DNA of 64,000 bases from Stictocephala bisonia. Its lineage: Eukaryota; Arthropoda; Insecta; Hemiptera; Membracidae. Numbering within the stretch: the first letter of the stretch is position 1; each line of letters begins with the position of its first letter. This document shows positions 35,290 through 45,309 of the stretch, piece after piece. The stretch covers positions 806,001 to 870,000 of the forward strand of contig JAQJVL010000101.1 of NCBI GenBank assembly GCA_035578905.1, read 5' to 3'. The translations under genes were made by a program, and so were the position numbers. The notes under the pieces were generated by a model, which saw only the letters and a list, made by a program, of their open reading frames with translations, ran no database searches and was not told the origin of the DNA.

Positions 35290-35765
35290 TACATTTTTCC
35301 TCCTCAGATTGCTGGCGAGTCTGTCAGTTGCCACATTCTGCAGGGTAAATAGGTTTCCTCAATTCTTGACAAAATGAGGGAAACTGTATCATTATCATAA
35401 TAAATGTTCATGCAAAGTCACAGCACGCTCTTTGTGGTTTTGGAGCTGCGTTAGAATCCGTCCGGGACAAGAATCTCCTACACGGTGTAGCCTGGCGTGC
35501 GAACCATGATGGAGGGGGGTAATTAGGGGGCGCCCCCCAGTGCTGATCCATTTTATATTAGATCACTGGCCAATCCCAACCAGGCCTTTTCCCGCGTTTT
35601 TAAATCGTTCAAAAATCAAAGGTGAAAAACGTGTGGAGGGGATATCCGAGGCGGGGTCTAATCTGACAGGAGGGAAAATCCGAACAAATGGGGGTATTTT
35701 TCACCGTAAAAAGCGAGCGGTGGGCTGAGGAGTTGGAGGGTGGTGCACTGTGAGCCCAATAATTA
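35290..35765. promoter_or_regulatory. GC-rich island with AGGGGGCGC core
   Basis: A GC-rich island. AATTAGGGGGCGCCCCCC at about 35521-35538 contains AGGGGGCGC (35525-35533), which equals the core of the CTCF consensus, and forms a GGGGGCGCCCCC palindrome. CpGs and G-rich runs continue to 35750. The 62-codon plus frame is not a recognisable protein. An insulator or enhancer role is only an inference. Confidence 0.3.
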
Positions 35766-36935
35766 TGAAGCACACATCGCTGCAATTACTCACATCTGAC
35801 TTATACACCACGTTTTCCTTCCTGCGAAAACCTCATTTTCCACCAAAAAGTGAATAAGATCGCTAATTATTTTGGCCTACTGGTGTAATACATAGGTGTA
35901 ATTGGGGAAAAGGGATTTAATAATAAATGAATCTGAAATTTCAAAGAAAAAGTGTAAACAATGTTATGAAATTTAACATAATCGCCAAACTGATAGTCAT
36001 TAAAATAGACTCTTTATATATAAAATAATCACACCTGAAGTGATGGAGTTCTATGAAAAGGTATTGGAAAGACACTAAAGATTATTTTTACAATAATTAA
36101 AGGACATGCTGATGACGATAATGCAAAAGTGACGAGAGCTTGGCTGATTTCATATACGTTGTGTAATATTTAGGATCATTTCTACTAACTCTGTCATCAT
36201 GTTACTACTTTTTCTATCCTAAAGTAGACTTAAAGGGTTTTCTAGACTATACAACTATGTTATCTAGGAAAACGGCAGTGGGCCGAGCTTTTTATTGATG
36301 ATATGTTACGGAGAGAAGAGTAAGCAAGCGTAGATAACCACTCAGTAGTAAAGCAAGGGCTGTCGGCTAGTAATGTATATTTTGTAACATTTCAAGAAAA
36401 TAAATGTATTTAAATATTATTCTGTTAATCATATCATTGAGGAATACTGTAAAATTAGAAATGGCTCCAGATGAGATTTATGTGAAACTCCTAATAAAGA
36501 AAATAAATCTCGAGATTGGTACGTATAAATTTAACATACATTCTTGATTCTACAGTGAAACTACTTGATAATGCTACTAAGAACACTGCACTCAGTTTCC
36601 GTATGACTCATCGACTGTCTTTGAGAATTCTATGTAAGCACTGTCGACCTATTTACCATTACTGAGTAATGATATAATGCAGCTTTCACACAGTAGACTG
36701 TTAATAATACAAGGCCTCCCAAAAACAACGATGTTCCAGTGCACTATACGATTTAATGTATAGTGTATTCTATGAGGAAGAAATAAAAAAACTCGGACAA
36801 ACGATAATGACTCGTAGGCAATATTATCATTTGGTAGGGTATCAGAAATTGTGATTTTAGGGTCAATAGGTAAATCACCAGTGTCATGTTCATGGAATAG
36901 GAGTTGGAGATGATCAGAAGTCATGCCGTAGATCA
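35766..36935. other. AT-rich non-coding stretch, nothing recognised
   Basis: The 95-codon minus frame at 36649-36936 ends where the satellite begins and has no domain-like features. No repeats were seen. Confidence 0.5.
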
Positions 36936-38090
36936 AAATGAGTAAGTCACCAGTTCAAGTAGTAGAAGCTGGTAGGTCACCAGAATGTAATCATTGGTAA
37001 TGTTTGGTGGTTGTCGGATGTCCTGTATTTAGGCTGGACGGTTTAGTCTTCAGAAAGTGAGTTCAAATGGTCGAGATTGGTAGGTCACCAGAAGGTAATC
37101 GTGAGTAATGTTTGGCTGGTTGTCGGATGTCATGTATTTAGGCTGGACGGTTCAGTCTCAGAAAGTGAGTTCAAGTGGTCGAGATTGGTAGGTCACCAGA
37201 AGGTAATCGTGAGTAATGTTTGGTTGGTTGTCGGATGTCATGTATTTAGGCTGGACGGTTCAGTCTTCAGAAAGTGAGTTCAAGTGGTAGAGGTTGGTAC
37301 GTCACCAGAAGGTGTTTGTGGGTAAAGTTTGGTTGGTTGTCGGATGTCATGTATTTAGGCTGGACGGTTCAGCCTTCAGAAAGTGAGTTCAAGTGGTAGA
37401 GGCTGGCAGGTCACCAGAAGGTAATCGTGAGTAATGTTTGGCTGGTTGTCGGATGTCATGTATTTAGGCTTGACGGTTCAGTCTTCAGAAAGTGAGTTCA
37501 AGTGGTCGAGATTGGTAGGTCACCAGAAGGTAATCGTGAGTAATGTTTGGTTGGTTGTCGGATGTCATGTATTTAGGCTGGACGGTTCAGTCTTCAGAAA
37601 GTGAGTTCAAGTGGTAGAGGTTGGTACGTCACCAGAAGGTGTTTGTGGGTAAAGTTTGGTTGGTTGTCGGATGTCATGTATTTAGGCTGGACGGTTCAGT
37701 CTTCAGAAAGTAGTTCAAGTGGTAGAGGCTGGCAGGTCACCAGAAGGTAATCGTGGGTAATATTTGGTTGGTTGTCGGATGTCATGTATTTAGGCTTGAC
37801 GGTTCAGTCTTCAGAAAGTGAGTTCAAGTGGTAGAGGCTGGTAGGTCACCAGAAGGTAATCGTGGGTAATATTTGGTTGGTTGTCGGATGTCATGTATTT
37901 AGGCTTGACGGTTCAGTCTTCAGAAAGTGAGTTCAAGTGGTAGAGGCTGGTGGGTCACCAGAAGGTAATCGTGGGTAATGTTTGGTTGGTTGTCGGATGT
38001 CATGTATTTAGGCTTGACGGTTCAGTCTTCAGAAAGTGAGTTCAAGTGGTAGAGGCTGGTGGGTCACCAGATTATTCGTGTCATGTATTT
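36936..38090. repeat. Satellite stage 1: ~109-bp tandem repeat
   Basis: About ten copies of a 108-110-bp unit containing GGTAGGTCACCAGAAGGTAA, GTTGTCGGATGTCATGTATT and CGGTTCAGTCTTCAGAAAGT. The anchor GGTCACCAG falls at 36975, 37083, 37191, 37300 and 37409. A diagnostic variant (GGTACGTCACCAG) recurs at about 37297 and 37624, 327 bp apart, so triplets of units were duplicated as blocks. Copies near the left edge are most diverged. Open frames here are repeat-borne. Confidence 0.97.
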
Positions 38091-39053
38091 AGGCTGGACG
38101 ATTCAGTCTTTAGAAAGTGATTATAAGTGGTAGAGGTTGATAGGTCACCAGAAGGTATTCGTGTCATGTTTTTAGGCTGGACGGTTCAGTCTTCAGAATA
38201 TGAGATCAAGTGATAGAGGTTGGTAGGTCACCAGAAAGTCTATGTGGGTAAAGTTTGGTTGGTTGTCAGATGCCATGTATTTAAGCTGAATGATTGTAGG
38301 ATGTCGTGTATTTAGATTGGATGGTTCAGTCTTCAGAATATGAGATCAAGTGATAGAGGTTGGTAGGTCACCAGAAAGTGTATGTGGGTAAAGTTTGGTT
38401 GGTTGTCAGATGCCATGTATTTAAGCTGAATGATTGTAGGATGTCGTGTATTTAGGTTGGATGGTTCAGTCTTCAGAATATGAGATCAAGTGATAGAGGT
38501 TGGTAGGTCACCAGAAAGTGTATGTGGGTAAAGTATGGTTGGTTGTCAGATGCCATGTATTTAAGCTGAATGATTGTAGGATGTCGTGTATTTAGGTTGG
38601 ATGGTTCAGTCTTCAGAATATGAGATCAAGTGATAGAGGTTGGTAGGTCACCAGAAAGTGTATGTGGGTAAAGTTTGGTTGGTTGTCAGATGCCATGTAT
38701 TTAAGCTGAATGATTGTAGGATGTCGTGTATTTAGGTTGGATGGTTCAGTCTTCAGAATATGAGATCAAGTGATAGAGGTTGGTAGGTCACCAGAAAGTG
38801 TATGTGGGTAAAGTTTGGTTGGTTGTCAGATGCCATGTATTTAAGCTGAATGATTGTAGGATGTCGTGTATTTAGGTTGGATGGTTCAGTCTTCAGAATA
38901 TGAGATCAAGTGATAGAGGTTGGTAGGTCACCAGAAGGTGTATGTGGGTAAAGTTTGGTTGGTTGTCAGATGCCATGTATTTAAGCTGAATGATTGTAGG
39001 ATGTCGTGTATTTAGGTTGGATGGGTTAGTTTTTAAAACAGTTAGTTCAAGTG
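38091..39053. repeat. Satellite stage 2: 140-bp tandem repeat
   Basis: After two shortened units (38091-38205), the array changes to a 140-bp period: TGGTAGGTCACCAGAA anchors at about 38221, 38361, 38501, 38641, 38781 and 38921. The unit equals the 109-bp unit plus a ~31-bp internal partial duplication (GCCATGTATTTAAGCTGAAT followed by GTCGTGTATTTAGGTTGGAT). Neighbouring copies differ at only a few positions, so this part was homogenised or amplified more recently than stage 1. Confidence 0.97.
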
Positions 39054-39630
39054 TTATGGTGGTGTAGTTGGTGTTTGTTGAGTTGATTATTTTTCAACTT
39101 TATAATCAAAATTAGTTAATGTACCTCACCTTGAGACAGGAAAAATACAAAATAGTTTTTTTAACCACTACATTATAACTTGTGGCCTTATGAAGTGGCG
39201 AATTTATTTAATTTTAAATCAAGTATAAGACAAAACCATTCAAAGTACTAGTTTAATTTTTTACATCTACATTTATGGCACATAACTAAAGGGATTAACA
39301 TATTTTTCATTTCCATGTTTATCAGGTAAAAAATTCCTCTTTTAAAACTTTATAAATATTTTTACATTAAAAAAAATTAAAAACATCTTAATCCTTTCAC
39401 TTATGTGTAAAAACGCAGTTATAAATAATTAAATCTGTACTTTGAATGGTTTTGTCTTATACTTTATTTAAAATCAGAAAAAATTCACCACTTCCAGGAC
39501 CACAAGTTCTAATGAAGTAGTTTAAAAACATGTGTTGCATTTTCCTGTTTCAAGGGAAGGGACTTTAACTAATTTTTGTTATAAAATTGGAAAATTATTA
39601 ACTTACCAAAAACCAATTGCACCATTGTAA
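39054..39630. mobile_element. 577-bp foldback/MITE-like palindrome inserted in the satellite
   Basis: The left end starts TTATGGTGGTGTAGTTGG and the reverse complement of the right end starts TTACAATGGTGCAATTGG. Arms of roughly 250 bp pair through AAAATTAGTTAATG, ACAGGAAAA, AACTTGTGGCC and AGTATAAGACAAAACCATTC, leaving a ~70-base AT-rich centre near 39345. Left flank TTCAAGTG and right flank AGGTTGGTAGGTCAC are adjacent in the uninterrupted satellite unit (TTCAAGTGATAGAGGTTGG), so the empty site is visible. It has no coding capacity. The transposon superfamily is not assigned. Confidence 0.9.
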
Positions 39631-39895
39631 AGGTTGGTAGGTCACGTTTGGTTGGTTATGGGATGTCAAGTATTTAGGCTGAATGGTTCAGTCATCAGAA
39701 AATGAGTTCAAGTGTGAAAGGTTGGTAGATCACTAGAAGGTATTCGTGGGTAGTGTCTAGTTGGTTGTGGGATGTCATGTTATTAGGCTGGCTGGTTCAG
39801 TCATCAGAAGATATTCGTGATAATGCTTTGGGTAATGTCTGGCTGGTTGTGGGATGTCATGTATTTAGGCTGGATGGTTCAGTCATCATAAATTT
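39631..39895. repeat. Diverged distal satellite units
   Basis: About two and a half degraded units of the same satellite resume after the insertion (AGGTTGGTAGGTCACGTTTG; GGATGTCATGTATTTAGGCT; CTGGATGGTTCAGTCATCA). They are more diverged than the 140-bp core, as expected for an array edge. The 81-codon plus frame is repeat-derived. Confidence 0.93.
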
Positions 39896-41554
39896 AGTTG
39901 AGTTGTTGTTTTATGGCTTAATGATTAAAATATTTTTCTTACATATAAATAGAACTCCCAACAATTCATATCATGGAATGATACGTAATCTAAGATAGGA
40001 TTATTGCATTTATTCCCAACTTACGATAGTTTAAGTTAGGATAATTTAAATTATGCTACAAACATGATTGTTAGTTAAATATACACTTTGTTACGTGATA
40101 AACGATAATGTTATACAAACATTAGCTAAATTATGTCAGAAACAGCAATTTTAAATAATTAATTGTTAAATAGGTTGAATTTAAATTTGTAGTGTTTGGT
40201 AAGAATAATTTAGATTAAGAAACGATTAAATTAGATAAAGATAGGATAGATAGTGTTAGAACAAGTTAGAGTAGGTAGGGATACAAGTAAGGTTATGGTA
40301 TGGTAAGTAAGGTTTAAGTTAGCTTAGTTGCACTAAACTCTTATTATAAAATGTTAATATTTATACTTATTGTGTAGTTATCCATAAAATCAGCCCAGAA
40401 CATTTCACAGAGACGTTAAACCAGCTAACAATAAGAATTCAGTAGAGCAAATATTGAATTGGGCAATGATAACATGCGAGACCATGCATTTACTTAGTTG
40501 AGGACGAGATGAATTCATTTGCTGGCTTTTCTGAAAAAGATGAGGATTTCAAAAGTATAATGTTTCGTAAGGTTTGTTTCCTGCATATAGATAGGTACAA
40601 ATCTTTAAAATAAATAGTATTATTTATTTTTTTATATCCCTCTAAATCAGTCCGCATTATTATTATTTGTCTTTCATCGTTTATATTCAGAATTATAAAT
40701 GGCTCAATCACAAATATCAAAAATTAAACCTATCTATTGTAACTAATAAAAACTCCAGTTATAAATTAAATTCAGACAACTCAATATTAAAACAAAAATA
40801 TGAAGATTTTCATAACATCAAGATATAAAAGATGACAAATGTTTAAAATTAGTAAACTTTGTTATTGTATTTTTTATGATTATTTGATTATTTCTCACAC
40901 ACTTATCATTATTTCTGTTAAAAGAATGTGAACAAAGGAAGTAATTATGAATAATTACTATGTATAAACAATTTATTTTATCAAAGAAAACAAATAATAC
41001 TATACATAAATCAAATAAATGTATGCATATATTATAATTATTTACAAGATAAATTCAATTTCAAAATATGTTGCTACAGGTTTTCAATGGAAATTTTGTT
41101 AATACAACGTAACAGAACAAATATACATAATCAATACACAGAGGTCAAACCAACAACTATTACAAAAAACATCAATTAAAAAATGAATCAGACATAATAA
41201 AATGGAAAAATACATAATACAATAAAAAACCTTTAAGAAATCTAAAATGAATACAAAAAAAGGAGGCGTAGCTTATTTTGATACTGAAATTGATGTGATA
41301 TAGTTGTTATTTATTTTCAAAATTGTACTCTCTAAAAAGTCAGTATTTAAACAAAAACTATGTAATCCTATCTCTTATTAATATAATACTACTCTTACGA
41401 AGTAGGCTGATCCTTGTGAGTAGTTTCCTTATACTTGGCATTCTAGGTCTACCGATAATGGAGGCGCGTATGGAAACTACAATCTTCTTAAATTCGAATA
41501 ATACAAAAATATTTCCATTTATATTTTAAAAGCAAGATTATATAATTTTTATTC
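39896..41554. other. AT-rich non-coding stretch
   Basis: Contains degenerate TTAGG/GTTAGGATA and AGTAAGGTTA-style runs at 40020-40330, which I do not regard as telomeric. No supportable gene. Confidence 0.5.
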
Positions 41555-41556
41555 TA

Positions 41557-42037
41557 CAGGGTGTCCCGTAAGTAACCAGCCAAACTTCTGGAGGTAATTC
41601 CTTGGGTTAAAACAAACAAAAAATTTCGTATGTACAAATCGTCTATCTCACTCCATTATCCGGCTATCTGTCTATATATGTTTTTTACTAAAAAAGTAAT
41701 ATCTCTAAAGTTATTTAAGATAAAACCATGAAAATTGGTATGAATGTTGATCTTTATGGTGTTCATATACTATTTAAATTTCATTATTTTAAAATAATAC
41801 TTTTCAAAATGGCGGCCATTTAAAATTTTAAAGCCAAATATCTTAATAACATCAAATTTTAATAAAAACCTGTAAGTTAAAAAAAAGTTTAAAAATTTAT
41901 TTCTACAAATAATTGTGTAAAAATGTTTAAGATTGAACAACTATTAACTGAGAAATTACAATTGTTATCAAATAAAAATACGCTTGATATTAATAAAATT
42001 GGAAACTTTAGTGAAGTGACATTTATTTACTAAAAAC
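41557..42037 (+). repeat. Left terminal inverted repeat
   Basis: Runs from CAGGGTGTCCCG past CTCACTCCATTATCCGGCTA, ATGGCGGCCATTTAAAATTT and ATCAAATAAAAATACGCTTG to GTGACATTTATTTAC. Each has its reverse complement in mirror order at the right end. Confidence 0.93.
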
Positions 42038-42125
42038 TAAATACAGTAGGAGTAGGTTAGAAGTGACATTTATTACAACACAAAAATAACAGTAAAGAAC
42101 AACAAAAGAAAAAATACTAGTGATC

Positions 42126-43120
42126 CTACAGCATGTGCTCAAAGTGCTCACCATCCATGTCTATGCATCGTTCTAGTCTCATAGAACTTCTCATTCGTTC
42201 AAATACATCCGGTTTCTGTCTAATCGTATTACAGCCATCCACTATTCTTTCCCTTAATATTTCAATACTTCCAACAGGTGTTTTGTATAGCAAAGATTTA
42301 AGGTAACCCCATACAATAAAATTCAGGAGACATGGCAGGCCACGCTACAGGACCACCATGGGATATTCATTTGTTTCTAAAAACCCGTCTTAAGTGTAGT
42401 CTAACATCGATACTAAAATGTGCAGGAGCACCATCCTGCATAGACCACATTGAACTTCTTTCATGTAAAGGCATGTCTTCTAATAGTTCAGGTAACAAAT
42501 TTTGTACAAATTCTAAATATGATGCTCCGTTTAGTCTATTTGGCAAAAATACAGGTCGTAACAATTTATCTCCAATAATACCTATCCAACGTTAAGAGAA
42601 AAACGTACTTGGTGTCTGCATTGTGATGTAGCATGAGGGTTGAAATCAGCCCAAAAGTGGTTGTTATGGTAAGTGAAAACATATTCTCTTGAAAATCCTC
42701 ATCGGTATAAAAAACACTTGACAGTAATAGTGGAATAAAAGCATTTTTTTCCTAAAAACCATTGACACAGATTAATTCTAGGCTGGAAGTCTCTTTCAGA
42801 AAGACTTTGGACTTCTTGAATATGATGATATGGATACAATTGTTGATCTTTCAAAATACGCCATGCAGAGGTTTTCTTCAATGGTATTTAATATTCTTTC
42901 TTGAGCTCTAAAATTTGTCACTGAAACTGGACGACCCAACTTTAGCAAAAGTTCCACGCTCCCTCAGGGACCTATGAACAGTTACGAACGTTTCTCGGTG
43001 TGGAGTTCTTCGATGAGTAAATCTTTCTTCATAGAGTCGTACTGCCTCGCGTGAATTTCCATTAGCCAATCCATAAATAAAATGAATGTCTGCTAATTCT
43101 TCATTTGAATAAATAGACAT
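42126..43120 (-). pseudogene. Transposase relic (DUF4817-type HTH plus DDE domain)
   Basis: The minus-strand start MSIYSNEELADIHFIYGLAN continues with EAVRLYEERFTHRRTPHRET, the N-terminal helix-turn-helix found in many insect Tc1/mariner-superfamily transposases. After a frameshift come AWRILKDQQLYPYHHIQEVQ and QWFLGKK, then FYTDED with the first catalytic Asp. YLEFVQNLLPELLEDM and WSMQDGAPAHFS carry the second. The third acidic position is lost in a small deletion after WPAMSPE, before the C-terminal LRERIVDGCNTIRQKPDVFE and a stop at 42126-42128. About 330 codons in total, near the family's usual length, with several frameshifts and stops. It would have mobilised the surrounding element and is now inactive. 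Confidence 0.92.
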
Positions 43121-43357
43121 TTTGGTTCATGAAGAAACTAAATAAGATATTATATTAATACCAGTGCAACCACAAAGACTATCTCAAGAACCCCTTAACT
43201 TCACTATTTTTGTTTAGTAATTAACTCCAATCAATAACAAATAAAAATAGGTGTTTTCCAACAACGAACTGTCAGTATTACAGTCAGCTGATAATCATTG
43301 ATTGTATGTATTTTCAATTTCCAAATCAGCTGGAAAAATCTATTTAGCGCTAATCTG

Positions 43358-43839
43358 GTTTTTTGTAAATAAATGTCACTTTACTAAAGTTTCCAATTTT
43401 ATTAATATCAAGCGTATTTTTATTTGATAACAATTATAATTTCTCAATTAATAGTTTTTCAATCTTAAACATTTTTATATAATTATTTGTAGAAATAAAT
43501 TCTTAAACTTTTTTGTAACATACAGGTTTTTAGTAAAATTTAAGGTTATTAAGATATTTGGCTTTAAAAATTTTAAATAGCCGCCATTTTGAAAAGGATT
43601 ATTGTAAAATAATGAAATTTAAATAGTACATAAACACTATAAAGATCAATATTCATACCAATTTTAATGGGTTTATCTTAAATAACTTTAGAGATATTAA
43701 GTTTTTAGTAAAAAACTTATACAGACAGATAGCCGGATAATGGAGTGAGATACACGATTTGTACACATGAAATATTTTGTTTGTTTTAACCCAAGGAATG
43801 ACCTCCAGAAGTTTGGCTGGTTACTTATGGGACATCCTG
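43358..43839 (-). repeat. Right terminal inverted repeat
   Basis: Mirror copy of the left repeat: GTAAATAAATGTCACTTTAC, AAGCGTATTTTTATTTGATA, AGCCGCCATTTTGAAAAGGA, TAGCCGGATAATGGAGTGAG, ending GGGACATCCTG at 43839. Confidence 0.93.
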
Positions 43840-43984
43840 TATAGAAATAAAAAAAAACCATTATCTCCTATATCACCTCCTATGTAATATTTATACCATT
43901 CGAGATCAAAGATTGTTAATAACTTAAGGCTGAGTCAAGAAAGATCGTACAGTTTAGAGTGAAATTCATATTTGGTAGTACCAT

Positions 43985-44400
43985 AATGTAAGACCTTGTT
44001 AGAGTCTCCACATATCTTACACGAGCAACGTCCATTCTTCAAGCCTCCCCGTTACACATTTACAACCATTTTGCATATTATGTGTTTGAACGACTTTGTT
44101 AGAGTCTCGACATGTCTTACACGAACAACGTTCATTCTTCAAGTATTCCCACTACACATTTACGATCATTTTGCATACTATATGTTTGAACGACTTTGTT
44201 AGAGTCTCGTCATGTCTTACACGAACAACGTTCATTCTTCAAGCCTCCCCTCTACACATTTACGACCATTTTGTCTACGTTGTGTTTGAACGACTTTGTT
44301 AGAGTCTCCACATGTCTTACACGAACAACGTTCATTCTTCAAGCATTCCCTCTACACATTTACGACCATTTTGTTTACCTTGTGTTTGAACGACTTTGTT
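43985..44400. repeat. 100-bp tandem repeat, four copies
   Basis: Units at 43996, 44096, 44196 and 44296 share TGTTAGAGTCTC, ATCTTACACGAGCAACGT-like sequence, CATTCTTCAAGC and TTTGAACGACTTTGTT at exactly 100-bp spacing. Since 100 is not a multiple of three, the same ~68-codon frame simply reappears in each unit, so these frames are not genes. Confidence 0.97.
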
Positions 44401-44745
44401 GAAATGTTCTCTCATACTAATTAATGATATTGATATATTTATAGCCTCCTCCCTGAACATTTATAACCCCCTTGCCTACGCCAACGATATATTCTTAAAC
44501 TTTCTCCCATTCCACAAAAATAACGATAATGTTCATCTAGTCTCTCAACTACAGTTTTCGACACTCTTTTTTCCAACACTGTGCGTAGAGATTTTCTTAG
44601 ATTTTTTCCCATTCTATAAAAATTACGTCAATATTCATCTAGCCTCACAAATACAATATACGACCCTCTTATCTACGCCATGTATATGCGGAGATGTTCT
44701 TACTCTCTGCCCGTTCTATACAAATGTTGGCAGGCCTCTATCAAT
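44401..44745. repeat. Diverged extension of the tandem array
   Basis: Two to three looser units of about 125 bp follow, sharing CCCATTCCACAAAAATAACG/CCCATTCTATAAAAATTACG, ATCTAG(T/C)CTC and ACGACCCTCTTATCTACGCC-like blocks. They appear to be older relatives of the 100-bp unit with extra sequence. The 144-codon plus frame (44396-44830) runs through them and is not recognisable as a protein. Confidence 0.6.
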
Positions 44746-45019
44746 AACCACTCCTTCCTCCATTTACACAATTAAGGAGGTTTTATGTGACAGTGACTCA
44801 ACTGTATATGCATTTGTAGATTACAGTTAAGGAAGGATGATGTGTGATTTAAATCTTAATTTTGATTGTGTAATTGTAACATTAAACAATTAAATTACGT
44901 GACAGATCTAAAAATTGTCATTATTATCATCAAACATCAGCAAAAAAACACAGTTTAGAAATTAGTATGTTATTTAGCATCCTTACTCAATGCATTATTG
45001 ATTATACAGTTATATAACT

Positions 45020-45309
45020 ATTGAAATACAAATGGGTAATGACAGTAGATCAGTCATGTGATTGCGGGGAGTCTATCCAAACAATGGATCACATAGTTTT
45101 AGCGTGGCCCCTGCGCTGTTTTACGCTAGCATAATTAGAATCACTGAGGTAGATCTTAAATGACTTGATGGATTGGTTTTAGCTTTGTGACAGGAGATAA
45201 TTTGTTATTTACTTATTTATGTTTAATGTTTATTATAATGTAATGACCTTTGGACTTGTCCAAGGAGAAAACTCAGACTACATAATTTTAAATAAAAAAA
45301 AAAAAAAAT
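45020..45309 (+). mobile_element. 5'-truncated non-LTR retrotransposon end (Jockey-like) with poly(A)
   Basis: The plus-strand reading VDQSCDCGESIQTMDHIVLA followed by WPLRCFTLA and a stop (about 45045-45135) matches the typical cysteine/histidine C-terminal tail of Jockey-clade reverse-transcriptase ORF2 proteins (C-x-CG-E-x-QTMDHI). A ~150-bp 3' UTR and a 15-A tail (45294-45308) follow. Nothing of the reverse transcriptase itself remains, a normal outcome of target-primed reverse transcription. Target-site duplications could not be identified, so the left limit is approximate. Confidence 0.8.

Larger units (their letters stand above)
41557..43839 (-). mobile_element. Complete but dead Tc1/mariner-superfamily element with ~480-bp TIRs
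   Basis: The left end CAGGGTGTCCCGTAAGTAAC and the reverse complement of the right end CAGGATGTCCCATAAGTAAC begin terminal inverted repeats that stay alignable for about 480 bp (41557-42037 and 43358-43839). TA flanks both ends (41555-41556, 43840-43841). The interior holds a minus-strand transposase relic. Arm divergence is visible (small indels and substitutions), so the insertion is old. The TIRs are long for this superfamily, where a few tens of bp are more common. Confidence 0.93.

Noticed and set aside
39054..39630. Foldback element interpreted as paired LTRs
   Set aside because: The repeats are inverted, not direct, and nearly meet at the centre.
36936..39900. CRISPR-like array, because of regular repeats
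   Set aside because: Units are contiguous 109/140-bp tandem repeats without unique spacers, in a eukaryotic context with no cas genes.
40020..40330. Telomeric (TTAGG)n array
   Set aside because: Only scattered GTTAGG/AGGTTA words in degenerate AT-rich sequence; no tandem phase.
43996..44402. A tandem family of four 68-residue proteins
   Set aside because: They are the same frame recurring in a 100-bp tandem repeat that shifts frame at each copy; nothing links them into one product.
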